From Salvator merianae (Eukaryota; Chordata; Lepidosauria; Squamata; Teiidae): DNA of 64,000 nucleotides. The notes beneath the pieces were generated by a model that worked only from the letters and a program-made list of their open reading frames with translations, did no database searches and was not told where the DNA came from. This document shows positions 23,923 to 35,540 of the stretch, piece after piece. Each line of letters starts with the position of its first letter. Positions within the stretch are counted from its first letter, which is position 1. The stretch covers positions 1,198,189 to 1,262,188 of the forward strand of contig QVOM02000070.1 of the NCBI GenBank assembly GCA_003586115.2. The letters run 5' to 3'. A program made the position numbers and the translations under genes.

Positions 23923-25350
23923 AAGAACATAAGAGGAACCTTGCTGGATCAGGCCATACCCCATCTAGTCCAGCATTCTGTTTCATACAGTGGCCCACCA
24001 ATTGCTTCTGGGCATTCTCAAGCAGAATATAAAGGCAAAACCTTCACCTGCTCTCGATTCCCTGCAAATGGTTTTACAGACATCCTGCCTGTCTCTCCAA
24101 CCCTGGAGGCAGTACCTAGGCCATTCTAGTAGCTATTGATACACCTGACCTCCATGAATCTGTCCAGTCCTTTCTTAAAGCTGTCTAGGCTGATGGCTGT
24201 CACCACCTCATCCGGTAATAAATTCCATAGATCGATGACCCTCTGGTTGAAAAAATACTTCCCCTTATCAGTGCTAACTCTCCTACCCATCAGCTTCATA
24301 GAGTGCCCCCTGGTCCTAGTGTTGTGTGTGAGAGAAAAAGCTTCCTTTCTGTCCACCTTATCCATACCGTGTATGATTGTATATACTACAATCAGGTCTC
24401 TTCTTAAACACCGCTTTTCAAGGCTGAAGAGGTCAGGTGTTCCAGCCCCTTGATCATTCTGGTTGCCCTTTTCTGCACCTTCTCCAGTTCCACAATATCC
24501 TTTCTGAAGTGAGGTGACCAGAATTGTACACAATATTCCAAGTGTGGCCTCACCATAGATTTGTAAAGAGGCACAATGACACTTGCTGACTTGTTTTTCT
24601 ATTCCCTTCCTTATTATCCCTAGCACTGAATTTGCTTTTTTCACTGACGCTGCACACTGGGTTGACACCTTCATTGAGCTGTCTACCAGAACCTTTTCCT
24701 GGTCTGTCACAGAAAGTCTGGCCCCCATCAATTTATAGGTGTAATTGGGGTTCTTTGCCCCAATGTGCATCACTTTGCACTTGCTAAGATTGAAGTGCAT
24801 TTGCCACTTCGTTGCGCACTCTCCCAACATCAAGAGATCCCTCTGGAGCTCTTTACAATCACTTTCAGTTTATACTACCCTGAACAATTTAGTGTCATCA
24901 GCAAACTTAGCTAACTCACTACTTAGCCCTGTGTCGAGATCATTTATGAATAAATTAAAAAGCAGGGGTCCTAATACTGAACCTTGTGGAACCCCACTTC
25001 TCACCTCCTTCCACTCTGAGAACTGACCATTTATTCCTACTCTCTGTTTCCTGTCCTTAAGCCAGTTACCAATCTAGGACAGGACCTGTTCGCTTATTCC
25101 ATGACTGGTGAGAGTTTGTTCAGGAGTCTTTCATAGAATCATAGAGTTGGAAGGGACCTCTAGGATCATCGAGTCCAACCCCCTGCTCAATCCTTTGATG
25201 AGGGACTTTGTCAAAAGCCTTCTGAAAGTCCAGATAGACCATGTCAATTGGGTCACCTTTATCCACATGTTTATTAACACTTCCAAAGAATTCTAACAAG
25301 TTTGTAAAGCATGATTTACCTTTGCAGAAGCCATGCTGATCTTCTTTCAG
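23923..25350 (-). mobile_element. CR1-like LINE, 5'-truncated, reverse-transcriptase part
   Basis: The longest LINE copy here. On the minus strand the 24126-24833 frame encodes the C-terminal part of a CR1-type ORF2 protein with FNLSKCKVMHIG and SVLGIIRKG. Further 5' (25120-25353) lie the RT motifs HGFCKGKSCFTNLLEFF and YLDFQKAFDKVPH. Frames are shifted between these parts, so it is a dead copy. The 3' end is the complement of AAGAACATAAGAGGAACC at 23923. It is interrupted by a second CR1 tail at 25132-25191. Confidence 0.9.
25132..25191 (-). mobile_element. Second CR1 3' tail nested in the first
   Basis: ATAGAATCATAGAGTTGGAA and the following 40 bases are the complement of the 3' end of the CR1 subfamily seen at 54300-54855. 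The host LINE text is broken here: it reads GAGTCTTT before and TCCTTTGATGAGGG after, so CTTT repeats on both sides, as a short target duplication would. Confidence 0.75.
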
Positions 25351-28300
25351 CAATGCCTGCTTTTCATTCCAAACAACTCAAGAACATTTGGAGGTGTTAT
25401 TGATTTTAAATGCAATGTCATTGTCCCAGAATACAGCCTTACAATGTGGGTTGCAGACCTTGAATCTGGGCCCATAAAAATGTCTTTATCCAGGGTTGAA
25501 GATACAATGGAGATGAAATAGGGATTGCAACCATACAGCACTTATTGGCACAATTTGAATTCTGAAAGTTCAGGTTAGGAAAACTCATGCCAGTTAACTT
25601 GTTGGAACAATATAAAATTAGCAATGGAAATATACTTGGTACCTGAATGCTCACTTCAAAGGGTTACATCTCAAAAGATATCTTCCTGCTTTTGCCTTTG
25701 TCATTTTTGACTATGATGTTTTAAACAGACAGCTAGATGGTTAAAATATGGTTATTTTTGGATGTGAACTTACACACTTGCCGTAAATTTGCTGTAAATT
25801 CTTACTCATACGCACTCTTGGCTCCTCCAAGTATTTCATCTTTACTGTATTTATTATTCTGCATCTCTCTCTTAACCATCCTTCCAGTTTTTCTTCATCT
25901 GCTGCAATCTCATATCCAGGCCTAGTTTTGTCATAAGTCCATTTCTTTTAATGTGCTAAGACAGATAGAATAATGGCACCTTTACAGATGTTGCTGGACT
26001 TTCAACTCTCATGAGTCTTAACGAGCAAAGACAATCCGGAGAAAAATTTCAGTCCAGCAACATCTAAAGAACTACCTGGGCTCTAATGCATTCAGTCAAT
26101 AAACATCTGCTTGACTTGGACAGCCCTGTTGTGACATCCGGGTAACCAAAGGTTTCATCATTATCTACACCACAAAGTCTGTTAACTGCGTTATAATAGC
26201 TAAAGAGTTTTAGTGGGAATTAAGGTAAGCTTCACAAAAGCCCATACACTGGATGAAATAAATTAGTAGAATGGCTTATGCTTTGCGCAGACATCTATCA
26301 AAGTTTTTTAAATTTCCAGAATATGACCTATAAATTAGGCTGAGCAAGTGTTTTTCTGAGGAATTTGCAAAATGAGTTTTGTTACAAATTTCTTGATGAA
26401 TTAGGGTATCTTTTGGCACAGTTCTATTTCAACCTCTTATTTTAATTTTACGCTGAAGCCTTAGTTAACTTGGAAACAAGAGTTTTGTGGCATCTTATTG
26501 AAGAAGATGTTGAACTACAGCCCACTGTAGTTGACAGTTAGCTGGGATTCATGGAAATCAAGAATGCTACATGTGGAGGACCATCACTTTTATAGCCCTG
26601 GAATCCGCTTTTGCAGATTACAGACCACACTCAGATGCATTTCAGTGGTAAAAAGGTTGGTGGAAAAAGCTGGAAAGTACAAACAGTGATTATTACACAA
26701 TAAGCCACGGCCAGTCGCAAGAACAGTGATCGTGATGTGCAGACACCTTGGTGTTGGTAAATTATTTACTGAAAACAGTATTTATTTTTCTATCAATTCC
26801 ACCTACAAATGACCCGCAAAATGTCATGCACCTCCGCCATATGATAGTTCCTGCTTCTTTGCTGTAATTTGTCTCTCTTGCATGCATCACTGAAGATCCT
26901 GTTGAGTTATTTTTAGTCTTGCTTCACCACTGCCCCAGGCCGCCTGACCGATGCGCAGCAAAAATGCTGCAGTCATAACACACAGGCAGACTCCAGTTGA
27001 ATCCACCCTTTTCCCCAGCTGTGTCTGCGATGGCCAGAATGGGTAGAAGAGCCATTCTGTGACATTTTCCAGTGACAGCGCTTTTGAACCAAATGACTTA
27101 AGGTGGGGGAGGACAAGCCATCTGAATGTCATCTCCTCTAGGGGAAGCAATACTGATACTCATTGAGTCTTTCCCCATTTCATCTGATACATAGAGGAAG
27201 GGATGCTAGATAATTCAGGAAAAATATAGCACATTACTTCAGTTTTTCCCTCAATAAAAGAGAGCAAGGTTGAACACCCCCCCCGCTCTTTTTCAGCATT
27301 TATATCCTTACAAAGCAAGTTATTTGCTAGATTTGATGTGTCGCACCATTATTTTGCCAGCCCATTCAGACCAGCTTCATTTGTATTTTACATTACTAAA
27401 GTGAAATAGAAGCATAAAAATCCAGACAACAGTCCAAACAGGATGCTGTAATTGTGGGATCTAGGAGATGGTGAAAGGAATCTGCTTTTCTCTTAAGGAT
27501 GTGCATACACACATACCCCAATTCAAATCGCACCTAACTGGCTATAGCTAATCTGAGCAGATTTTGAAGAATAAGATGCACCAATAAAGTGGAGCCTACT
27601 CAGACAGAGTGTGCCTCACATGTAGTTTACATAGAAGGTTGCCTATAAGTGTTTGCAGGAATCTGAAAATTGAAGCAGAGGTCATAGGACTGTTCTGACA
27701 CCTGATGTTGTCACCTAGCAACATAAAAGTCCTCAAAATTGGCCACAGTTTGGAAGCTAAACACCCTACTGGTTAGTTTGCAAAAGCATGCCATGCCAGT
27801 GCCAGGTGACAGCGGAGAGAGCATCAAAACCGAACAGGGAATCCGTACTGCTAATCGGCCTATTTGCTCCAGATTTAGATGAACTAGTCATTCCACTGGA
27901 CACTGTGGAAAACTTCAACACAATAGCAGGGGAAACTACTTTTAATTGTGTTACCAAATAACATATGCATGTCTAATTGTAACCATATACTTCAAAGAGT
28001 GAATTTTTGTGGTGTGTACTTTCTGCAGAACAATCCCACACCTGAAATAATTGATTGGACCTGGTTTGATAATGATAAACTGCAGGAATTGTAAGATGTC
28101 TTAGAGATAATCCAATCCAATTCCCTTCTAGAAAAATCAAAGTGCTCTTTAAAAAATGGCCAGAAACTCATTTCCTATTGGAGTCCATCCTTGTGCACAA
28201 AATACATTAAGGGATCTCCTGGGGAACTGGAGGAAGTGACTGGTAACAATGGAATTAGTACTGTAGTGGAAGGTTATAACCGAGCTATAAACATACATGC

Positions 28301-28678
28301 ATTGAAAGTCCCAAGATCCATCTTTCAATAAGAAAGGATATGGTAGCAGATGATGCAAAAGGCCAAAGACACCTTGAACCATTGCCAACTTGCACTAAGT
28401 TGCAAAGTTTTCTGAATGCAGTTGCTCTGTATGTTCCTTGGAAGTCTGATAATATGTGCCTTCCAACCCTATATATCTACAGTTCCACATTGGCACTCTT
28501 CTTTGGCTAATGGAGACACTAAAAATGTCAAGGCAAGATCTGCACAATGTACATTATCCAGCACCAAGCAGATCTGATCCTGGGTCAGATCGAATGACCC
28601 AGTCCAAGACAGGAGGGGCGGCCAGCAGCCCATTATGAATGGCTGATCTATGCCCAACTTTACAAGCTGAGAATGAAA
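25351..28678. other. Intergenic, no recognised gene
   Basis: Apart from the inverted repeat at 25986-26065 and a C run near 27278-27285, I recognise neither exons nor named repeats. The open frames are short (60 to 90 codons) and lie on both strands. Confidence 0.55.
25986..26065. repeat. Perfect 15-bp inverted repeat, 50-nt loop
   Basis: AGATGTTGCTGGACT at 25986-26000 is exactly complemented by AGTCCAGCAACATCT at 26051-26065. Similar words occur in reptile dispersed repeats, so a transposon remnant is likely. Confidence 0.7.
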
Positions 28679-29224
28679 GGCCCTTTCCATACAGAGCCTT
28701 GGATTGGAGCATATTGCGATCCAACGCCTACCCTTCCACGCCTGTTGTGGAATGCTAGAAGCTCTTTCCCCTTAGCATGCTTTATCTGCATTGGAAAAAG
28801 CGATGGACCGGGATATGGCACCAAAGAAGTGCTGTATCCCAGTCCTGCCGCAGACCTCTTTAAAACGTTCCACAAATAGACCACAGTCTGTATTCTGGGC
28901 AACAAACGGCATACAGACAGCATGCCCTGGTAAGCCGGAATGCCATGGGGAACCTGTTCTGGTGGTGCACCAGGAAGCACCACTGACAGCTGGCATGCCA
29001 CTGAAATGAACCCTCCCAGCAACAGCGAAGGCTGAGAATGTACGTTTCCAGCCTTCAAGGGCTCTGTGCTGGCTTTGAAGCTAGCAGCTGGTGCTGGGAC
29101 TCAACAGGCTGTCCAAATGGAGGCAGCTTTTGCAGCATGCTACTGCTAGCCCACTCCAGCATGGACTACGCTTACTAGACTGTGTGACATGGGTCAAAAC
29201 AGTCCGTGCAGTGTAGAAAGGGCC
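28679..29224. mobile_element. Non-autonomous DNA transposon candidate, GGCCCTTTC ends
   Basis: Left end GGCCCTTTCCATACAG, right end GTGCAGTGTAGAAAGGGCC. The outer nine bases are perfect inverted repeats shared with the better-preserved copy at 43471-43652. Internal sequence has no transposase frame. Confidence 0.5.
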
Positions 29225-31450
29225 AAAATTCCCAGCCTCCATAGGTAATGGCTGCGGCTTTTTTAACCGGGTGCCCAGAAGTAGAGCACTTCCAGCTCTG
29301 TTTCTGGGAGCCTGATGAAATGGCACTGGGTTCCTTGTGCCTGCTAGCCTTGTCTGGATGCTCACTGCTGTCTGTATGCCAGTGTTGGGCTGGTCTACAG
29401 CTGGGGAACGCTTCAGAGACCACTTTTAAGTGGTTTCCAGTTGGAGCAGGATACGGTGCCATTTTCACTCTAACCCGGTCTGACGCCATGGCCATGCAGA
29501 TCCACGTCTCCTGGTAGAATGGTGTGTGGTGCAGATGTGGTGTCCTTGGGGGCTGCCAGCATGGGCTAGCAACCCTGTGCAGATGCAGCCTTAGCTACTC
29601 GGGGTCACACATGTCCTTTACTATCTCCATGCCTTAATGGAAGAGGTAAATTAAAACTCATGTAATATACAAATAAGTTTTCTTCTTTGAAGCATTTTCT
29701 ATACCTGAGAGGTCATTTGTGCAAGATCACCTTAGAGTGTGGTCTTTGCACTCTTGTACAAAGGGGATCTAGCTTCAAAGCACTGATAAAAAACCATCAA
29801 CAAGCAATCAATGGTTTTGGTATTTGTAATTTCAAACCTGGACCAGAGTTTCCCATGACTCTCCGATTCCATTGCCCAGATGAAGAAACCTGCTCCCTAC
29901 TAACTGTTGCTGCATGAGCCAGTGGAGACACTGGTTTCTATCAGGTTTCTCCACTACACCCATTGTTCTTCTATACTACTCACCCTAAAAAGTAATCTAT
30001 GATTTATTTTTAAAATATATTCTTACATTTTTATCCTGCTTTTCCAACCAGGGAGGACAAGATGCCGTGATGTACATGGTTATCTCTCTCTACTTTTTCA
30101 TTGTAGCAATTGAGAGGTAGTGGTCAATCTAAGCTCATTCACGGCTAAAAATGGGTCTCTACCCTACTTTCCTATGCCCCACTGAGACTCAAGACTGCTA
30201 CTGAATTGTGCCTTTTGTTTTATGCCATTACTTACTTGACGAGGCATCTAGGAGACTTCTGGCTCATCCATAAGGGATAACATTTTGAAACCTGGAACAG
30301 CATTCACCGACATTAGAACTGAGAGTCTGCCAGGTAAAGTACAGATTGAACATTTTGCTCCTGACGCTCTGAACGTGCTTTGCGTTTGCCTGAGGAAATC
30401 TGATCGGAATAGAGGAACCATAAAGGTTTTGGCTGTTTATGAGAAACCCTTTTTAGAAATACACATTCAGTTATTGCCTGAACTAGAAGGATTGTTTTTA
30501 CTGGCAATCATCAAGGTTATAAGCACCACTTGCTTGCCTAATGTCATATAGTTGTGATCTTATGGTTTGAATTCCTCCAGACTGATGACTCTTCTATGAT
30601 CTTTCTTATATTTGCTGGAGAGGTTTTCATTGCTGTTGTAATTGAGTCTGTTCAACCGCTGGCTCCTCCTCCTCCTCCTCCTCCTGTTCCTGCTCCTGCT
30701 CCTCCAGGGTCTTCTCATTATGTGCTTAAGCTAATTACGAGTTTATGCCTTGTCATTAGTGCATTATTTGCATTAATTATTCACATATCCTAGAAGGTCC
30801 TTTCATGATTGAGGAAGCTGGGGGTTGGGATGGGAATGCAAAGGAAGCTGTATGGATGTCCTCCTTCCAGTTGCCAGGAGCAGACCTCAACTCAGAAACA
30901 CACCTTATTATCTTCATGGCTTCTGTTCCCACATTTGTTTACAGAATTTCAGAATATTCACACCATTAACATAGAAAGAAGACCCTTCCTATCAATTCTC
31001 ATTCTGCCAATCATTCAAAGTTTTCCTAGATGCCCAGTTGTTACTTAGCACAATGGAATTGTGGGTAGGTGAGAGGAATCCCTGGATATAAAGACTTCTC
31101 CCTGATAATTAATGTCAGATCTAAAACTAAGCATGTGCACTATCTCCATGCATTTTTTGTTTTCTGTGTCATCTCAAAGTTTGAAAATATTAGCAAGCTT
31201 TTCCCAAGACAACTATCTGTAATTGCTCATTTCAAATGATAGAATTTGCATTTCTATTAATGGCATTGTATTTTGCCTAACACTTGGCTTGCAGAGGTGT
31301 GCTGAATGGAGTCACACAAACCCAGCTTGCTGTGAATCCTGGGTTTTCAATGGGCTCTCTTCTGAACAGTATCTCACCTACCATTGCCTCTGCTTGTCCT
31401 GGGGCTTGGAGCCACTCGCTTTTAGCTGCCCTCCCTTCTGCCTCATCCAT
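29225..31450. other. Intergenic, no recognised gene
   Basis: Contains a (CCT)n stretch near 30664-30705 that makes an artefactual proline run. No conserved exon or promoter recognised. Confidence 0.55.
30664..30705. repeat. (CCT)n / CTCCTG simple repeat
   Basis: CTCCTCCTCCTCCTCCTC followed by imperfect CCTGCT units. Confidence 0.85.
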
Positions 31451-31451
31451 C

Positions 31452-31965
31452 CTAAGAACATAAGAGAAGCCCTGCTAGATCAGGCACAGCCCATCTAGTC
31501 CAGCATTCTCTTTCACACAGTGGCCCACCAATTGCTTCTGGGCATTCTCAAGCAGAATAAAAGGCAAAACCTTCACCTGCTCTTGACTCCCTGCAAATGG
31601 TTTTACAGACATCCTGCCTGTCTCTCCAACCTGGAGGCAGCACCCAGGCATCCATTCTAGTAGCCATTGATACACCTGACCTCCATGAATCTGTCCAATC
31701 CTTTCTTAAAGCTATCTAGGCTGATTGCTGTCACCACCTCTTCTGGTAGTAAATTCCACAGACCGACGACCCTCTGAGTGAAAAAATGCTTCCCCTTGTC
31801 AGTCCTAACTCTCCTACCCATCAGCTTCATAGAGTGCCCCCTGGTCCTAGTGTTGTGTGAGAGAGAAAATAATTTCTCTCTATCCACCTCATCCATACCG
31901 TGCATGATTTCATATACTTCATTCATCCTGATGGAGACTAGCCACTGCTCGGCGATCATACCTAT
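31452..31965 (-). mobile_element. CR1-like LINE 3' fragment, minus strand
   Basis: Nearly the same text as 23923-24430: AAGAACATAAGAGAAGCCCT at the 3' end and a minus-strand frame with HNTRTRGHSMKLMGRRVRTD. Truncated at the 5' end near 31965. Confidence 0.88.
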
Positions 31966-33408
31966 CGATCCTTAACTGCTAGAAAAAGAGGTGGTGCGAA
32001 ACCATGTGCCAACTCTTCTATGCTGAAGTGCTGCTGTAAAAAACCTGGCTTCTCCTTGAGGTCTTTTCAAAGGCATCCAAGCGAGCAGCTGTTTGAGAAG
32101 CCCCCTCCTTCCTGCCTTCTCAATTATTAATGGTTCAATTGTGCTGGCTCATCTCACCGAGCAAGTTTTTCACCGTGGAGGCAGCATCCTGCTCAAAGGC
32201 TTCTAATAGTGTTCATCGGCACACGGAAGAAAACAGCTCAAGAAGGGGGCAAAAAATGAGCCAAAACAGCCCTTACAGCTCCGGTCTGTCTACTTCTGCT
32301 ACTGTCCTGCATCACCCTTATACCTCTATATCCTCCCATTTTAATGCTATTTTTCTCCTGCCCACCAATCTGCTTCCCTTAATCAGACTCTCTACTTTTG
32401 CATGGATTGATTCCCTTTCCCCCTTTTTATACTTGGAATATTTTAACTATACAGAAACAGTTTCCCCTCCGTCTTCCGAGCACTGTTTTGTTTTGTTCTA
32501 CCAACTTCTTTCTCTTTCTTAGTCTCTAAGGTGCTACTAGACCCTCTTGCTGTTTTGATTTTAGTGTGTCTATTTTATATTTTCTTTTATTTCTGTAACC
32601 TGCCCTGAGACCTTCAGGTACAGGGAGAGATGAAAATGCAAATACATAAATTAATAAATACTGTTTCTTTCTTTAGTTTCTTGTTTTTCTTTTTAAATTT
32701 CAATTTGTTCGCTAACTTGAAAAAAAATTGCCAGTCCGCAACATTTTTACTAGATTACTGCGGGAAGACTACTGGCCTTCTGCAAACTTCTGTCCATATG
32801 TCAGTGCTGGTTTTGGAGGAAGGGGTTCCCCGCAGACCCCGACAGCTAAGAACTGTGTTCGTCATTTGTCTGCTCATTCAGCAGTATGCAGTTCCCTTTT
32901 GCCTGTGGTGATCAGTTCTGTACCTAAATAAAAAGGCTGATTTGTGGTTTTATTTTCTCTTTCTCACTTTACATGTTTATTACTACAAAGATAAAGATGA
33001 AGAAAATCTAAGCAATGGCAAACCATTCAAACAGCGCATCAAATTATTATACAGTATATATTGCAGAGAAAGCAGAATTTGAGGGATGTGTTGGTATCTA
33101 CCAACGGATTTCCAAAAGATAGCACAAGAGGTGGGTGTTTTTCTTTCTTTAAGCCCAAGAGCCACATGACAAATTTCTCAGCAGCTCAGTTGGTAATGGG
33201 GCCATAAATACATTTACATGTATCTAGCACAACCAGTCAAAGCACTGAGGGGGCAGATTAGACTGAATGAGCCCCGCATGATCTTTGTATCTTCCTGCAT
33301 GGGCTCTTAATCCAGATTAAGGACCCATGTAGTTCAGATGTAGGTCTCCAGATTCACATGTTAAGGTGGATCTAGGAAGCCCCATCTCCTTCTGGTCTGT
33401 CTCTGTCT
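31966..33408. other. Intergenic, LINE tail remnant, no recognised gene
   Basis: The 130-codon frame at 32130-32522 shows no family resemblance. The part 32520-32660 looks like a LINE 3' tail: GTAACCTGCCCTGAGACCTTC, then an A-rich end with AATAAATA. Confidence 0.5.
32590..32660 (+). mobile_element. LINE 3' tail (L2/Vingi-like)
   Basis: CCTGCCCTGAGACCTTCAGG followed by an AT-rich AATAAATA tail. The same tail occurs inverted at 33409-33520 and in shortened form at 41378-41420. Such tails are common in squamates; subfamily not settled. Confidence 0.5.
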
Positions 33409-33520
33409 GCACGAGATATTTTATTTATTTATTTATTTATTTGCATTTTTATTCCACCCTATACCCGAAGATCTCAGGGTGGGTTACAACAATTAAAACA
33501 ACATAAAAGGCATGCAATAA
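33409..33520 (-). mobile_element. LINE 3' tail (L2/Vingi-like), inverted, with (TTTA)n
   Basis: (TTTA)n at 33419-33442, then GCATTTTTATTCCACCC and GATCTCAGGGTGGGTTA, the complement of the tail at 32590-32660. Confidence 0.55.
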
Positions 33521-33539
33521 AACAGTAATAGACAGAGCG

Positions 33540-33602
33540 AGATCCGGATTAAGGAGGCCTTAATCCAGATCTCTGGTAGACCTGATCAGTTGGGTCTACC
33601 AG
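33540..33602. repeat. Two adjacent hairpins
   Basis: AGATCCGGATTAAGG and CCTTAATCCAGATCT pair 14 of 15. Immediately after, CTGGTAGACC pairs with GGTCTACCAG. A right end like that of the GGCCCTTTC family (GTGCAGAAAGGGCCT) follows at 33852-33866, so this may be part of a DNA transposon relic. Confidence 0.6.
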
Positions 33603-35000
33603 CGGGACCAATGCCACTGATCCTGAAATACCAGGGGGGCATCTTTCAGTGACGTGCCATAGCATGCTGCCCAAAAGCAGCTCCCAGAGGCCCTGAGACC
33701 AGGAACTTTTGTTTCTAGCCTTTGTAGGCATGAGGGTGTGGATTTGTGCCATTGGTGCAGATGACACTGATCCCATCTAGGCCTCCCCATGATCTGGATC
33801 AGTGGGCAAGGCTATTGCAGACCCACTCTTCCAGATAAATGACAGGTAAGTGCAGAAAGGGCCTATGTTTAGTCCCTGACAGAGATTAGGAACCTGTAGT
33901 CCTGCAGAACTTACTGGACTCTGTCACAAACCACCACAATCCATCATATGCACCTACCTGCTGGCTCACATCCACTACAACGGCAGCCCTGAGTTCACCC
34001 AATCTAGGCAACCTCTTTCCATATCCAGTTAAGGGAGAAACTCCATCAGCAAAGCACACAGCAGTGTGCCCCCACAACAGTACAACTCTCCTCTTTTTGT
34101 TCCAAGTGCAGACAGCTCGTGCCCAAAAGGGCTAACAAAAAACAGAGCCAAGAGAAGCACAAGAAGGGATGCTATCAGTTGTAGTAGATGAATCTAATAG
34201 AGAGTATCCAAAGGATGCTAACCAGAAGTAGGCAATGGCAAACTACTTATGCATCTCTGCCAAGAAAACTGCATGGAGGTGCCCAAGCAGTCAATCGGGC
34301 TGGGCATGACTTGGTGGTACCCAACTCAACAACAAAGGATGTTAAACGACACCTCCCAACATTCTTTGCCATCGATAATGCTGACCATTGGGTTGTGGGG
34401 AAAACACAGTTCACACAACATCTAGGGGGATGCACACTGTATGTCCTGGGCTAGAGTACATAGCTGTGAGCTCAAGATTGGCAAAAATGGCTCATGCATG
34501 CCAGTCAAAGCATTTTGTGTGCCCTCTAGTGATTCTGTTGTTTTGTTTTGAGTATATCACACTTATGGACAACACTTTGGTGAGTCACCTGCTTTGGACA
34601 GAGACGTACATTTCTTCTGTGCCATCTACCTGATTTTCCACACCTTCCTAAAATATGGTTAAGAAATACTTTGCAGGCTTAGAACAGTATCCCGTTTTGC
34701 TCAGCAATCTGTTCTCAAAGTTTCAATCACATGTGGAAGCCCATGAGCAGGATATGTGCAAATAAGGTGCCATATTCACACAACTTCAGCAGCTGGCTTT
34801 TGGAGGCCAGGGACCAGTGCCCACAGGATATCATCTTATTCAGAGTAATCCTTTCTTCATGGAAATACACTCCTGTCGTCCATCAGTCTGCCACCTCCAA
34901 AAGGAAATATCCAAAATTCGAGCCTATGCTGCCTGGCATCGGCCTCCGGGGAAAAGGGTTTTTTGATACAAAAAGAACAGAAAAAAACCACTATGTCCAC
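33603..35000. other. Intergenic, SINE and transposon relics, no gene
   Basis: Holds the transposon end at 33852-33866 and the SINE at 34190-34330. Nothing coding recognised. Confidence 0.55.
34190..34330 (+). mobile_element. tRNA-derived SINE fragment, body only
   Basis: GGCAATGGCAAACTACTTAT and GCCAAGAAAACTGCATGGAG are the complement of the text in the copies at 22893 and 62160. The tRNA-like head is missing or diverged. Confidence 0.65.
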
Positions 35001-35460
35001 AAGCCCTTGCGCACGGCTTGCTCGCACTCAGGCAGCGCAGCAGGTGCATGCATTCGACAAGAAGATGCTGAAGCGTGAGAGCGCATGCGCCAACGTGAAC
35101 GCGCCTCGTGGCCGTTGAGCAGGGGCTGGGTACCAGTCTGCCACGCTCTTGCCGCCTGCCCGTCTCTGCGCAGCGGACAAGCGACGAGCCGCCGCAGCTG
35201 AGTAGGGGTGGGTGGGGGTGTGCTTACGTAAAAGCCGTAGGCAAGCCAGGGGGCTGCTTTTGCGCACGCGCCTGGCAGCCGGTCCTGACTCGAAAAGAAG
35301 GAGGTGTGTGTTGTCCCCCGGTGGGCAGCAGGCAGGCGGGATCGCGCGCGTGACCGTGTTCCGTGCGTCCAGAGCGTGCGTGTTCTGAGGAAGCGGAGGG
35401 TGTGTCTGTGACAGATAAGAGCGGGGAGGGGTAGGCGTTGCCTAGCAGCGGGACGGAGGG

Positions 35461-35468
35461 TATATAAG
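35461..35468 (+). promoter_or_regulatory. TATA box
   Basis: TATATAAG in a CpG-rich region, placed 25 to 30 bases before a CT-rich probable transcription start. Confidence 0.65.
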
Positions 35469-35487
35469 CGGGTTCCCAGCCGTTGCT

Positions 35488-35540
35488 CTTCTTGTTCTTC
35501 GTCCGTCGCCATCTGGGCTCTCGTTGGAGTGGATATACAG
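35488..35540 (+). other. GAPDHS: Candidate non-coding first exon, probably GAPDHS
   Basis: About 50 bases with no ATG, ending TATACAG before a GTGAGC donor. Somatic GAPDH genes also have a short non-coding first exon after a TATA box. A possible acceptor lies at 41056-41057 before the GAPDHS start codon. The link across 5.5 kb is inference; another transcript could start here. Confidence 0.45.

Noticed and set aside
24126..24833. 235-codon minus-strand frame as a host gene
   Set aside because: It is the C-terminal part of a CR1 ORF2, with the same text repeated at 19825, 31452 and 49650.
30554..30793. Proline-run frame suggesting a second proline-rich protein
   Set aside because: Produced by a (CCT)n simple repeat, without exon signals.
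32130..32522. 130-codon frame in the LSR-GAPDHS interval
   Set aside because: No resemblance to a known protein and it runs into a LINE tail.
21546..35000. USF2, HAMP, MAG or CD22 exons between LSR and GAPDHS
   Set aside because: Looked for bHLH, hepcidin Cys-rich and Ig-type motifs and saw none; a sensitive search could still find remnants.
34991..35512. 173-codon minus-strand open frame in the CpG-rich region
   Set aside because: Arg/Pro/Ala-rich, overlaps the TATA promoter, no family resemblance; expected from high GC.
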